A DNA stretch of 64,000 nucleotides from Sophora flavescens (Eukaryota; Streptophyta; Magnoliopsida; Fabales; Fabaceae): assembly GCA_030762895.1 (NCBI GenBank), contig CM061066.1:116158715-116222714 (forward strand). Reading direction: 5' to 3'. Under the pieces are notes generated by a model. The model did not search any database. It was not told the origin of the DNA and saw only the letters and a program-made list of their open reading frames with translations. Below are positions 36,107 to 46,009 of this stretch, piece by piece (the stretch's first letter is position 1; each line of letters opens with the position of its first letter). The translations under genes and the position numbers were made by a program.

Positions 36107-37011
36107 TTAAATTTTAATGAAAATACACATTTTTCTGTGAGAAAATATGTATTCAATTTTACACCAAATAAATTAACGATTTAAATTAAATTTTATATCT
36201 TCATTCGATATAATTCGATTTTCTCAAGTCTAAAAAAAAAATTCTATTTTATCTTTCCATTTAAGTAGTTTTCTTAATATCTCTCTTGATAAAAAATAAT
36301 TGTTTTAAATCATTAGATTAACAAAAGACGGATATAAGACTTTAACTTACTCCGGGACCGGGATAAGTTAAGGATCAAACTTACGTACAGCTGCACGCAA
36401 GGTTCTCCACAAAAAAAAAAAATTTAAAAAAATATTGAAAAATTATTAAACCCTTAAAACTCGTTTGACGATTACATGCATTTCTAGTGCAAACCCGTAG
36501 CTACAATACCTAGGATATTGTAGCTAAGTTTTTTTCCATAAGTTAATCCCTCCCTCCCCCTCTCTCAGACACACACTCTCTATCAAACACACATACACTA
36601 AATTACTAATCTTAATAACGTAATTTGTCAATATTTCCAAGAGTTTACGTAACATAATCAATCATAAAAACTTAAGAAAGTTGAAAATATTATTTTCTTT
36701 TAATCTATTCTTAATTATATGGAGTATCACAAATATCTGGAAAAAAAAATCCTTAAAGGCATAATCAAATAAATACTCCGTCATACAATTTTAACAAAAA
36801 TAAACTGCAGCTTAAATTTTATATGAATGTTTTAAATTTTAATGAGTTATTTGCTTCAATTGATTTTATTAAATATATTCAAATTTAATAGAATATTGAG
36901 ATATTAGTCTTTTCAATATATATCGATTAGATCATGCAAAATTATGGAGCTACCTATTTTGTCATGTGATCCAATTGATAATTTAGTTGGCAAAAGTAGG
37001 TAAGCTATTCT
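36107..37011. other. AT-rich 5' flank of the MLP gene; one short perfect hairpin
   Basis: No ORF. At 36498-36526 the arms TAGCTACAATA and TATTGTAGCTA are a perfect 11-bp inverted repeat around CCTAGGA. A CT-rich run (CCCTCCCTCCCCCTCTCTC) follows at about 36549-36568. Confidence 0.6.
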
Positions 37012-37019
37012 CTATATAA
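37012..37019 (+). promoter_or_regulatory. TATA box of the MLP gene
   Basis: CTATATAA about 100 bp upstream of the ATG, giving a predicted 5' UTR of about 70 bases. Confidence 0.65.
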
Positions 37020-37117
37020 GATCAAAAGGGTTCATATCCTTCCCCGTCTCATTCTTGTTTGTTGCATTCTCTATTTTCATATTGTGTGATATATCATATA
37101 TCCTTTCCTTATTAAGC

Positions 37118-37701
37118 ATGGCTTTGACTGGTATTGTAAGTTGTGAAGTTGAGGTCAAAGCATCTGCTACCAAGTGGTTCAACCTCTTCGCCAAGGAACT
37201 TCACAATGTTCAACACACTACTGGAAGAGTGAATAGAGCCAAGTTGCTCCAAGGTGATGACTGGCATAGCATTGGTTCAGTTAAGCAATGGACCGATGTA
37301 ATAGGTACGTAATTATTCTTAATTAAATATTAAACTTAAACTGTAAAGGGTACTCTATTAATTATTTGTTAATCTAATTGCATACATTAATTATTGATCT
37401 TAATTAATTAATTACTTGTGATACAACAGATGGAAAGGAATCACATTACAAGGAGAGACTTGAAGCCATTGATGAAAATAACATGACAATCAAATATGAT
37501 CTCTTTGATGGAGATTTCAGTAAGGATTACAAAGTCTTCAAACTCATCTTTCAAGTAATTGAAAAGCAAAACAAACATGCTTTTGTTAAATGGACTATCG
37601 AATATGAGAAGGTCGATGAGAGTGGTGAACCTCCATATGACTTCTTGGATCACTTAACCAAGAGTACTAAAGATATTGATGCTCATCTTCTCCAGGCATA
37701 A
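37118..37701 (+). CDS. MLP-like protein (Bet v 1 / major latex protein family), two exons
   Basis: Exon 1 is 37118-37304 and exon 2 is 37430-37701, with a 125-bp intron (G|GTACGT ... ACAACAG|AT) in phase 1. The joined protein has 152 residues, the usual size of MLP/kirola-type proteins. Seen are the N-terminal MALTGIVSCEVEVKASATKW, the P-loop-like GDDWHSIGSVKQW (about 46-58), ESHYKERLEAIDENN, GDFSKDYKVFK, KWTIEYEKV and the C-terminal helix FLDHLTKSTKDIDAHLL. Members are small soluble cytosolic proteins with a hydrophobic ligand pocket, linked to defence and stress; the ligand here is unknown. It has no visible lesion, a TATA box and an AATAAA signal, and is the one intact conventional host gene in the window. 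Confidence 0.93.
37305..37429 (+). other. intron of the MLP gene
   Basis: GTACGT donor, AG acceptor after an AT-rich 125-bp interior. The position after the DVI codons matches the single conserved intron of Bet v 1-like genes. Confidence 0.85.
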
Positions 37702-37730
37702 GTACACCAAAAGCTCTGAAGAAGATAACA

Positions 37731-37736
37731 AATAAA
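37731..37736 (+). terminator. polyadenylation signal of the MLP gene
   Basis: AATAAA 30 bases after the stop codon. Confidence 0.55.
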
Positions 37737-37739
37737 AAA

Positions 37740-38436
37740 TAATGGGTTTTGCATGATATTAAGTGTTATGTCTGAACTTTGATTTGGAGAATAAGGATGT
37801 TTGCTTCTTTTATTGATCCCATTTGTGCATTGGGTGAACTTTGAGAAGTCAATGTGTTCCAACTTATTATTATTGTGAAAGAGTTAATTAATATATATGT
37901 GAAAGTGTTCCCTATGTAATATTAAAAATCAAATATTCTTGCATTGCATAATATTGTATATATCAGTTGCGTCAGTTTACATTCATACCTTGATTCATAT
38001 CTATTTGAATAAGTAATGGCATTTAAAGGTAAGAACAAGTTGGACACCAAATCCAGCACTCATAAGTATTGAAGGAATCGTCATTATAAATAGTTTGGAT
38101 AAATAAATTGACGTACAGATATAACGAAATTATGAAAAGAACAAAAATATACCTCAAAAAGAGGCACCTGCCTTTAGCATTTCTTACCATCCAAAATTAT
38201 TAAAAAAGAATATCCCTTTAGAAACACCAAAAAAGAACAAATCAAAGATAAGAATGGAATTTGTAACTTAGCTAACAACTTGAAATTCTTGAAGCTGAAA
38301 CTTATCTAACTCCCCTGCCTTTCTCTTTACTGCCCATCTAACTTCTGGATATGTACATGGTGTTGAGTTGACCATGGTATGGGTATTTACAAAATACCAT
38401 AACCCCCTGACTACACCTGCTTACATTGATGAGTAG
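37740..38436. other. 3' spacer between convergent genes
   Basis: No ORF of note. On the minus strand the part from about 38436 to 38270 is probably the distal 3' UTR of the broken host gene, displaced by the TRIM-like insertion. Confidence 0.4.
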
Positions 38437-38652
38437 TGTGAAGAATCCATGGATGTGAGGGATAGAGATCATACTCATAGGAGAGATAGAGAGCATATGT
38501 ATACTCATGTGGTAACATATTGATTGATTGAAAAAAGATAATGAAATGTGATACATGAGACTCTATTTATAGAGTTAGCTAACTAACACAATTAACAACA
38601 AACTATTAACAACTTGTAACAAACTCTAACAGAATTATTTATATTCTTAACA
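38437..38652 (-). repeat. 3' LTR of the TRIM-like element
   Basis: 216 bp, with the purine tract at its inner side (plus-strand GCCCCCCTCAAGC from 38653). It differs from its partner mainly by lack of a CCCTA insertion. Confidence 0.9.
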
Positions 38653-38807
38653 GCCCCCCTCAAGCTGATAAGTGATATCATCACAATCAGCTTGAATAGA
38701 CCATTATGCTCATAAGCCCAAACAGAAAAGACCAACTTTTCAAAAAGAAAAAAAAATGCTAACCAACTAAAAAACGAAAAAAAAAAAACAGCAGTATGGC
38801 CCAATCT

Positions 38808-39584
38808 TCATCCATAATGGGCCAGGCCAAAGAGAGAGGGGAGTCCAGTCCAGGAAGCTTCCAGAGCATCCATTCCTTTCCTTCCCAAATTGAACCCTTG
38901 ACACACCAGGCAGAGAGAACGACGGTGGAAACCAACAGCAGCGACTGCGGCGGAAATCGACAGCGATCGACGGCGGCATCCTCCGGGATCGAAGACGAAA
39001 ACAGAACGTCGGAGAAGCGGTGGCGAAATCCCAGAAGCTGCTTCACGGGGATCGAACACGAACTCATAGCAAGGTGATAGCGGAGCCGGCGCCGTCGTGG
39101 TGGAGTTGTAAATGGCGGATCGGTCTGGCTTGCGAAGGTTGAGGAGGATTCCCCCAGGATCGAAGACAGTCAGATGCTCGCAGAAGAGGTTGACGAAGGT
39201 GGAGATGATGCGATCTGTGAACTCCTTCGATTTCTTGGCTGCTTCAGAAACGTCAGATTCAGATGCAAGATCCGTTGGCTTGGCTGATTCAGAGAGAACC
39301 TCCTGTGATTTCGATGCTTCCTCTTCATGATCAAGATCGGCGGTGGCGGAGGAATCGCAAGATCTCGATGGAAGAGCTTCTCCCATGGCCGTTGATTCAA
39401 GCTCCTCCTCTGTGTTCCTGCTGAAATCTTCGCTCATTGTTCCTGCATTTCGTCGGAAGGTGGTGATCCATGGCAACCATGGCAGTGGTAAGAGAACTCC
39501 ATTTACGGAGCTTTGGCGTGGCAGTGGAACCGTTGCAGGTGACGAGGAAGCAGGTAATTCCTCCAATCTTGACGGAGGATCCAT
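38808..39584 (-). CDS. 258-aa ORF inside the TRIM-like element, unknown function
   Basis: An open frame covering most of the interior. The product is Ser/Glu-rich in the middle (SEDFSRNTEEELES, EEEASKSQEVLSES) and Arg/Pro-rich later, with a VFDPGG motif repeated (about residues 139 and 195). No zinc knuckle, protease or other family motif. The other strand and frames are also fairly open, so coding is unproven. It could be captured host sequence. Confidence 0.3.
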   Translation of the reverse strand: MDPPSRLEELPASSSPATVPLPRQSSVNGVLLPLPWLPWITTFRRNAGTMSEDFSRNTEEELESTAMGEALPSRSCDSSATADLDHEEEASKSQEVLSESAKPTDLASESDVSEAAKKSKEFTDRIISTFVNLFCEHLTVFDPGGILLNLRKPDRSAIYNSTTTAPAPLSPCYEFVFDPREAASGISPPLLRRSVFVFDPGGCRRRSLSISAAVAAVGFHRRSLCLVCQGFNLGRKGMDALEASWTGLPSLFGLAHYG

Positions 39585-39701
39585 CGATGACTGGCTTGAT
39601 CCGTTCGATCGGAGTCACCGACATTGCATCAAGATCCGAGTCTCCGAAACTGCCGAAATTGAGATTGCAGTGGCTGTCCTCCATTACTGCAGATTCAGTG
39701 G

Positions 39702-39714
39702 CTCTCTGATACCA
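39702..39714 (-). other. primer-binding site of the TRIM-like element
   Basis: TGGTATCAGAGAG on the minus strand abuts the LTR with no gap; initiator tRNA-Met type. Confidence 0.85.
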
Positions 39715-39935
39715 TGTGAAGAATCCATGGATGTGAGGGATAGAGATCATACTCATAGGAGAGATAGAGAGCATATGTATACTCATGTGGTAACATATTG
39801 ATTGATTGAAAAAAGATAATGAAATGTGATACATGAGACTCTATTTATAGAGTTAGCTAACTAACACAATTAACACCCTAACAAACTATTAACAACTTGT
39901 AACAAACTCTAACAGAATTATTTATATTCTTAACA
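39715..39935 (-). repeat. 5' LTR of the TRIM-like element
   Basis: 221 bp, almost identical to 38437-38652. Outer flank AGTAG is the TSD. Confidence 0.9.
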
Positions 39936-39948
39936 AGTAGAACATATT

Positions 39949-40033
39949 TTACCTATTCCATGACCTCAAGTATGGTTTTCCCATTTGATCATGTAAAGCA
40001 AGATTGTGATGTGGCAAGCTCATCCATGCCATA
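39949..40033 (-). pseudogene. host gene, last exon piece 3 of 3: C-terminus (NFRKB/INO80G-like?)
   Basis: The minus strand encodes MAWMSLPHHNLALHD...KPYLRSWNR and the stop TAA at 39951-39949. It joins the piece at 55287-55555 across the copia tandem: the TSD CCATA at 40029-40033 recurs at 55282-55286, and removing the insertion keeps frame (...LLPDN then MAWMSLP). Identity with a plant nuclear factor related to kappa-B-binding protein (INO80 complex subunit) is from memory of legume proteins. No named domain lies in this part. Confidence 0.6.
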
Positions 40034-40836
40034 TGTTGAAAGTGCCTCAAAATCAAGTTTAAAACTGCATAATTTGGTGTTCAGACAGCTAGTAATCGAT
40101 TACGGGAAGGCTGTAATCGATTACAGACCTTCAGCCAGGAATTCTGAAGTTTCATAACTGTGGACAGACAGCTGGTAATCGATTACGGTAATCGATTACC
40201 AACGGCTCATAATCGATTACGATGTGTCAGTTTCTGATATTTAAGTTCGTTATAGCAACAAACGAAATGAGATATGGGGTTTCTTGGGTGCATTTTACAG
40301 AGTGAAAAAGAGAGAAAAACCTAGAGAATACTATCATCTTGTATTGCTTTGATTCTATAGTGATTAGAGAGAAGAATCAAGAGAGGATTAGAGAGAGATC
40401 AAGGGTTGTGTGAAAATAGAGAGACGAAAGACTTGGGTTCTCTTGTTTGTTCATCTTGAGCATGGTGGAGTGAATATCCAAGGGATCTCTATTGTAATCT
40501 TGATCAATGTTCGTAGTGGAGGAGGCTATCTCCCGTGGATGTAGGTCACATTGACTGAACCACGTTAAACTGTGTGTGTGCTCTCTATCTCTTCTTCCCT
40601 TTCTCTTTTCTGTTGCTGTAATTGAATTACCTGCTGTGGTAATTCAATTACCACATATTGTTGTTCTTTTATTGTTCTATTTTTGTGCTTGGTTCTTGAT
40701 GGTTGTTTGCAATAGTATTTCTTCTACATTAAGTGTATTGGGTTTAGGTTGCGAAACTCTATTTCTTGGTACTGTGTAGTCTTTTGTGTATTGTTTCAGG
40801 GATTTTCTTTAGGTTCTTTCATAATTTGGACCAACA
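40034..40836 (+). repeat. copia 2 LTR no. 1
   Basis: 803 bp, TGTTGAAAGTGCC...GGACCAACA. The first 200 bp hold five ATCGAT-centred palindromes (GTAATCGATTAC type). Near 40620-40655 GTAATTGAATTAC and GTAATTCAATTAC form a second inverted pair. It lacks about 20 bp present in LTRs 2 and 3. Confidence 0.93.
40092..40222. promoter_or_regulatory. cluster of GTAATCGATTAC palindromes in U3
   Basis: Five copies of TAATCGATTA within about 130 bp upstream of a TATA-like GATATTTAAG (about 40236). Six variants occur at the same place in LTR 2 (about 44934-45083) and decayed ones in LTR 3 (about 54517-54666). Role as factor-binding sites is inference. Confidence 0.6.
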
Positions 40837-40838
40837 AG

Positions 40839-40847
40839 TGGCGCCGT
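40839..40847 (+). other. copia 2 primer-binding site, copy 1
   Basis: TGGCGCCGT two bases after the LTR. This is not the tRNA-Met type of the other elements here; it resembles the tRNA-Asp-type PBS known from Athila-like elements. Copy 2 has TGGCGTCGT at 45700-45708. Confidence 0.6.
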
Positions 40848-40889
40848 ATGTGGGGATTGAAAGAAGAAGAAAGATCAAAAGGCTGAACA

Positions 40890-41719
40890 ATGGGAAACAC
40901 AAAGTATGACATAGAGAAATTCTCCGGAAGTAATGACTTCGGGTTATGGAGGGTTAAAATAGAGGGAATCTTGATACAACTTGGATGTGTAGAAGCTCTC
41001 AAGGGAGAGGCAAGGATGGCAGACACTCTATACAAAGCGAGAAGACCGACATGATAGAGAAGGCAAGAAGTGCAATCATTCTATGTCTTGGTGATAAGGC
41101 ATTGAGAGAGGTTGCAAGGGAAAAGACAGCGGCGTCTATGTGGGCAATGTTAGAAACATTGTACATGACAAAGTCACTAGCGAATAGGCTATGCTTGAAG
41201 CAACTTCTATATTCTTTCAAGATGACGGAATCGAAGTCCATTGTGGAGCAACTTGCGGAATTCAATAAAATTCTTGATGACCTAGAGAACATTGAGGTGA
41301 AGCTCAATGATGTGGACAAGGCATTGCTCCTACTTAGTTCTTTACATAAATCCTTTGAGTACTTCAAGGATGCTATTTTGTATGGCAATGATCAAACCAT
41401 TTCCTTGGATGATGTTCAAACTTCAATCCGGACAAAGGAGCTCCAAAGGCAACAAGAGTTGAAAGCGGAGAATAATGGTGAGAGCTTGAACGGCTCAAGG
41501 GGGAGGAACGAGAAGAAAGGGTCAAAGAGCAAGAGGTCTAGATCAAAATCAAAGAGTCATTCAAAGTCAAAACTCAAGTGTTTCAATTGCGATAAAATGA
41601 GTCACTTCAAGAAAGATTGTCCTGAAAAGGGGGGCAAGGAATCAAGGAACTCCACCGAGGTTGCAGTTGCTTCGGATGGCTATGAGAGTGCCGGGGTGTT
41701 GGTGGTGTCAAGTTCATAA
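40890..41719 (+). pseudogene. copia 2 copy 1 gag
   Basis: ATG at 40890 gives MGNTKYDIEKFSGSNDFGLW, typical of Tork-type gag. A frameshift near 41030 leads into KTDMIEKARSAIILCLGDKALREVA. The gag domain continues to ILDDLENIEVKLNDVDKALLLLSSL. An RS-rich basic stretch follows, then the knuckle CFNCDKMSHFKKDC at about 41580-41620. The frame stops at TAA 41717-41719, where copy 2 has GAA. Confidence 0.88.
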
Positions 41720-43042
41720 ACACAAAGGAGTTGGGTTATGGATTCCGGATGTTCGTACCATATATGCCCAAGGAAAGACTAGTTCAAGACACTAGAACTC
41801 AAAGAAGGTGGAGTGGTGCTTCTAGGAAACAACAAAGCATGCAAGGTACAAGGTATGGGAACTATTCAGCTCAAAACTTCTGAAAATCGTGAAATCCTTT
41901 TAAAAGATGTGAGGTATGTTCCTGAACTTAAGAGAAATCTTCTATCCATTAGAATGTTTGATGATTTAGGTTATAACACTAAAATTGAACATGGTATGAT
42001 AAATATTTCTAGTGGTGCTTTAATAATAGCTAAGGGAACAAATAGAAATGGATTGTACATTCTTAATGGTTCCACTATTATTACACAAGCATCGGTAGCT
42101 AGCCAAACACCAAATGATAAAACCAAGTTATGGCACTGAAGGCTAGGTCATGTAAGTGAAAACGGATTGATAGAATTGTCTAAACAAAACTTGTTAAATT
42201 GTGATAAATTTGAGAAACTAGAATTTTGTGATCATTGCATATTAGGTAAACAACATAGAGTTTATTTTGGAACCGGTATGCATGTTTCTAGTAGACCTTT
42301 TGAGTATGTGCACTCGGATCTTTGGGGTCCATCAAGGGTGATGACTTATGGAGTGGGATCTTATTTTCTTACCATGATTGATGACTTTTCTAGAAGAGTG
42401 TGGATTTACATTTTGAAAAATAAATCTGAAACCTTTCAAAAATTCAAGGAATGACACACTCTTATAGAAAATCAACTAGGCTCGAAATTGACAGTTTTAA
42501 GGACTGACAATGGCCTGGAGTTTGTTTTAGAGCAGTTTAATAAGTTTTGCAGGAAACAGGGAATTAAAAGGCATAGGACCGTGGCACGGACTCCTCAACA
42601 AAATGGTCTAGCAGAAAGGATGAATATGACTATTTTGGAGCGTTTTAGGTGTATGCTTTTAGGTGCTGGACTACCTAAGAGTTTCTGGGGTGAAGCTGCA
42701 AATACTGCAGTGTACTTGATAAATAGATGTCCGTCTTCAGCTTTAGACTTCAAGACACATATGGAAGTTTGGAGTGGTAAACCGATGGATTACTCTAATA
42801 TTAGGGTATTTGGTTCTTTGGCATTTGCTCACATTAAGGAGGACAAGCTTGACGCACGGGCGGTAAAATGCATCTTCATTGGGTATCCAGATGGTGTGAA
42901 GGGCTACAAGTTGTGGAAGTTGGAATCAGGAGGATCAAGGTGCTTTATAAGTAGGGATGTCACATTTGATGAGACCAGGATGGGTATGATGTGCAATGAC
43001 TTGGATCAAAATAGTTCATATGAAACAGACCAGAAAGCTTAG
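41720..43042 (+). pseudogene. copia 2 copy 1 protease and integrase
   Basis: Protease WVMDSGCSYHICPRKD near 41735, then LLGNNKACKVQGMG and VRYVPELKRNLLSI. Integrase GAG-pre LWH*RLGHVSENGLIELS near 42130 (stop inside), CDHCILGKQHRV, HSDLWGP, IDDFSRRVW, LRTDNGLEF near 42500 and TPQQNGLAERMN. Stops: about 41782, 42139, 42452 (shared with copy 2) and 43040 (shared). Dead. Confidence 0.88.
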
Positions 43043-44804
43043 TTTGAGGTGGAGTTTCCCACCTCTAGCATCAGAGAGGAAAGTCCACCACCAGCAGAAC
43101 AGACAGATCAACATCCACCAGTAGTATCAGATTATCAGTTGACTAGAGATTGAGCTAGGAGGAATATTGTACCTCCTAAGAGATTTAGGTATGCTGACCT
43201 CGTTTGCTATGCTCTTAATGCGACTGAAGAGATACAAGATCCAGAACCGAGAAGTTTCAGAGAGGCTATGGAAAGCAAGGATAGTCAGAATTGGTTACAA
43301 GTGGTGCACGCAAAAATAGAATCCTTGGATAAAAATCAAACCTGGACACTTGTGGACTTACCCAAGAATCAAAGGGTAGTTGGATGCAAGTGGATCTTCA
43401 AGAAAAAGGATGGCATTCCAGGCATTGAGGGAGCAAGGTTCAAGGCAAGCCTGGTAGCAAAGGGTTTTACCCAGGTTAAAGGGATTGACTATAATGAGAT
43501 CTTTTTACCTTTGATAAAACATTGTTCTATAAGGATAGTGATGTGCATTATAAATCAGTATGACTTGAAGTTACAACAGTTGGATGTCAAAACATCATCT
43601 CTAAATGGAGATCTAGAGGAAACTATCTACATGCAACAACCAGAAGGTATGCAGAAGATAAGACCAAGGTATGTCTCTTGAGAAAATCACTCTATGGGAT
43701 AAAACAAAGCCTAGACAATGGTACCAAAAATTTGATGATTTTCTCTTGAGAGTGGGATTTCTAAGGAGTAGTTATGATAGTTGTGTGTACATACTAAGGA
43801 GAGAGGAGGAGTGTGTTCTTTTCCTATTCCTATATGTGGATAACATTCTTATAGCCAGCTCTAGTAAGGAAGATATAAGCAAGCTTAAGGACCAATTGAA
43901 TTCTGAATTTGAGATGAAGGATATTGGTTATGCAAAGAGGATACTTGGCATGGACATAGTCGGAAACAGAAAGAAAGGGGAACTATTACTCTCTCATCAA
44001 GGTTACTTGAAGAAAGTTGTAGAAAGGTATAGTATGCATCAGTCTAAACCGGTTTCTACACCTTTGGGTAATCACACAAAGCTCTCTATTACTCAAGCTC
44101 CTAACAACGACACGGAAAGAAGAAGAATGGATTCTATTCCTTATGCAAGTGGAGTGGGTAGCATCATCTATGAGATGGTATGTAGCAGACCGGACTTGGC
44201 ACACGCCGTTAGCATTGTTAGCAGGTTTATGGGGGATCCGGGGGAAGCTCATTGGGAGGCTTTGAAGTGGGTTCTAAGGTATTTGAATGGTTCTCTAAAT
44301 TTTGGACTTATGTACAAGAAAACATCTCAAGGAGAGGATGCTATTGTGGGTTATGTTGATGCGAATTATGCCGGGAATGTTGATACAAGGAAGTCTCTTT
44401 CAGGGTATGTGTTCACTTTTTTGGGACTGCAATTAGTTGGAAGTATACTTTACAATCCACGGTTGCATTGTCAACACACAAGAAGAGTATATATCTCTTG
44501 CGGATGGAGTAAAGGAAGCTCTATGGTTAAAAGGGGTGATTGGTGAATTCGGAATTATGCAAAAGAGTGTAATTGTTCATTTTGATAGCCAAAGTGCTAT
44601 TCACTTATGAAATCATCAAGTTTATCATGAGAGAACGAAGCATATTGATGTAAAGCTTCATTTCATTAGAGATGTGGTTGAATCAAAGGAAATTCAGATT
44701 GAGAATATAGCTTCGGAAGACAATCCAGCGAATGCATTCACAAAGTCACTACCAAGAGCAAAGTTCAAGCTTTGGTTGGACTTGATAAACTTCATTGAAG
44801 CATA
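43043..44804 (+). pseudogene. copia 2 copy 1 reverse transcriptase and RNase H
   Basis: A stop TGA at 43151 stands where copy 2 has CGA. RT includes VGCKWIFKKKDG, LVAKGFTQVKG and LQQLDVKTSSLNGDLEETIY. A frameshift lies near 43650. The catalytic motif reads YVDNIL (about 43835), whereas copy 2 keeps YVDDIL. RNase H has GYVDANYAGNVDTRKSLSGYVF near 44350, a frameshift near 44420, VIVHFDSQSAIHL near 44570 with a stop, and ends FTKSLPRAKF...FIEA at about 44804. Confidence 0.87.
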
Positions 44805-44874
44805 ATTCCATAAGTGGGAGAGCCACCACTACAAGGTTTACTCAATCCTCTGATTTGGAGTCAAGGTGGAGTAT

Positions 44875-45697
44875 TGTTGAAAGTGCCTCAAGATTAAGTT
44901 TAAAATTACAGAATTTGGTGTTTAGACAGCTGGTAATCGATTACGGGAAGGCCGTAATCGATTAACAGACCTTCAGCCAGGAATTTTGAAGTTTCAGAAC
45001 TGTGGACAGACAGCTGGTAATCGATTACCAGAATTCCATAATCGATTATGGAAATCGATTACCAACAGCTCGTAATCGATTACGACGAGTTAGTTTCTTA
45101 TATTTAAGTTAAATTCTGCAATGAATGAAATGAGATATGGGGATTCTTGGGTGCGTTTTTCAGAGCGAAAAAGAGAGAAACCTAATGAATACTATCATCT
45201 TGTATTGCTTTGATTCTATTATGATTAGAGAGAATAATCAAGAGAGGATTAGAGAGAGATCAAAGGTTGTGTAAAAATAGAGAGACGAAAGGCTAGGGTT
45301 CTTTTGTTTGTTCATCTTGAGCATGGTGGAGTGAAGATCCAAGGGATCTCTATTATAATCTTGGTTAAAGTTCATAGTGGAGGAGGCTCTCTACCGTGGA
45401 TGTAGGCCATATTGGCTGAACCACACTAAACTATGTGTGTGCTCTCCATCTCTTCTTCTCTTTCTCTTTTCTGTTACTGTAATTGAATTACCTGCGGTGG
45501 TAATTCAATTACCACATATTGCTGTGCTTTTATTGTGCTATTTTTGTGCTTGGTTCTTGCTGGTTGTTTGCTATAGTATTTCTTTTACATTAGGTGTATT
45601 GGGTTTAGGTCGTGAAACTTTATTTCTTGGTACTGTGTAGTCTTTTGTGTATTGTTTCGGGGATCTTCTTTGGGTTCTTTCATACTTTGGACCAACA
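44875..45697 (+). repeat. copia 2 LTR no. 2 (shared by both copies)
   Basis: 823 bp, same ends as LTR 1. It serves as 3' LTR of copy 1 and 5' LTR of copy 2. Its U3 palindrome cluster includes variants absent from LTR 1 (GGTAATCGATTACC, CCATAATCGATTATGG). Confidence 0.93.
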
Positions 45698-45750
45698 AGT
45701 GGCGTCGTCTCTGGGGATTGAAAGAAGAAGAAAGATCAAAAGGCTGAACA

Positions 45751-46004
45751 ATGAGAAACACAAAGTATGACATAGAGAAATTCTCCAGAAGTAATGACTT
45801 CGGGTTATGGAGGGTTAAAATGGAGGCAATCTTGATACAACTTGGATGTGTAGAAGCTCTCAAGGGAGAAGCTAGGATGGCGGACTCTCTATCACAAAGG
45901 GAGAAGACCGACGTGATAGAGAAGGCATGAATTGCAATCATTCTATGTCTTAGTGATAAGGCATTGAGAGAGGTTGCAAGGGAAAAGACAACGGCGTCTA
46001 TATG
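45751..46004 (+). pseudogene. copia 2 copy 2 gag, N-terminal piece
   Basis: MRNTKYDIEKFSRSNDFGLW opens at 45751. An in-frame TGA near 45928 replaces AGA (copy 1: KARSAII). The frame runs to TTASIWAM, where the gypsy solo LTR interrupts; it resumes at 49295 with LETLYTTKSLANRL. Confidence 0.85.
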
Positions 46005-46009
46005 GGCAA

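Larger units (their letters stand above)
38437..39935 (-). mobile_element. TRIM/LARD-like non-autonomous LTR element, 1.5 kb
   Basis: Two near-identical LTRs of 216 and 221 bp (plus-strand TGTGAAGAATCC...TTCTTAACA) are flanked by the TSD AGTAG (38432-38436 and 39936-39940). On the minus strand TGGTATCAGAGAG, a tRNA-Met PBS, directly follows the LTR at 39714-39702. A purine tract TTGAGGGGGGC precedes the other LTR. The 1.06-kb interior has no gag or pol homology. It inserted 13 bp beyond the stop codon of the minus-strand host gene, in its 3' UTR. Confidence 0.92.

Noticed and set aside
39112..39801. Plus-strand ORFs of 72-152 aa
   Set aside because: They overlap the TRIM-like element and run into its LTR; no protein family and not in the element's sense direction.
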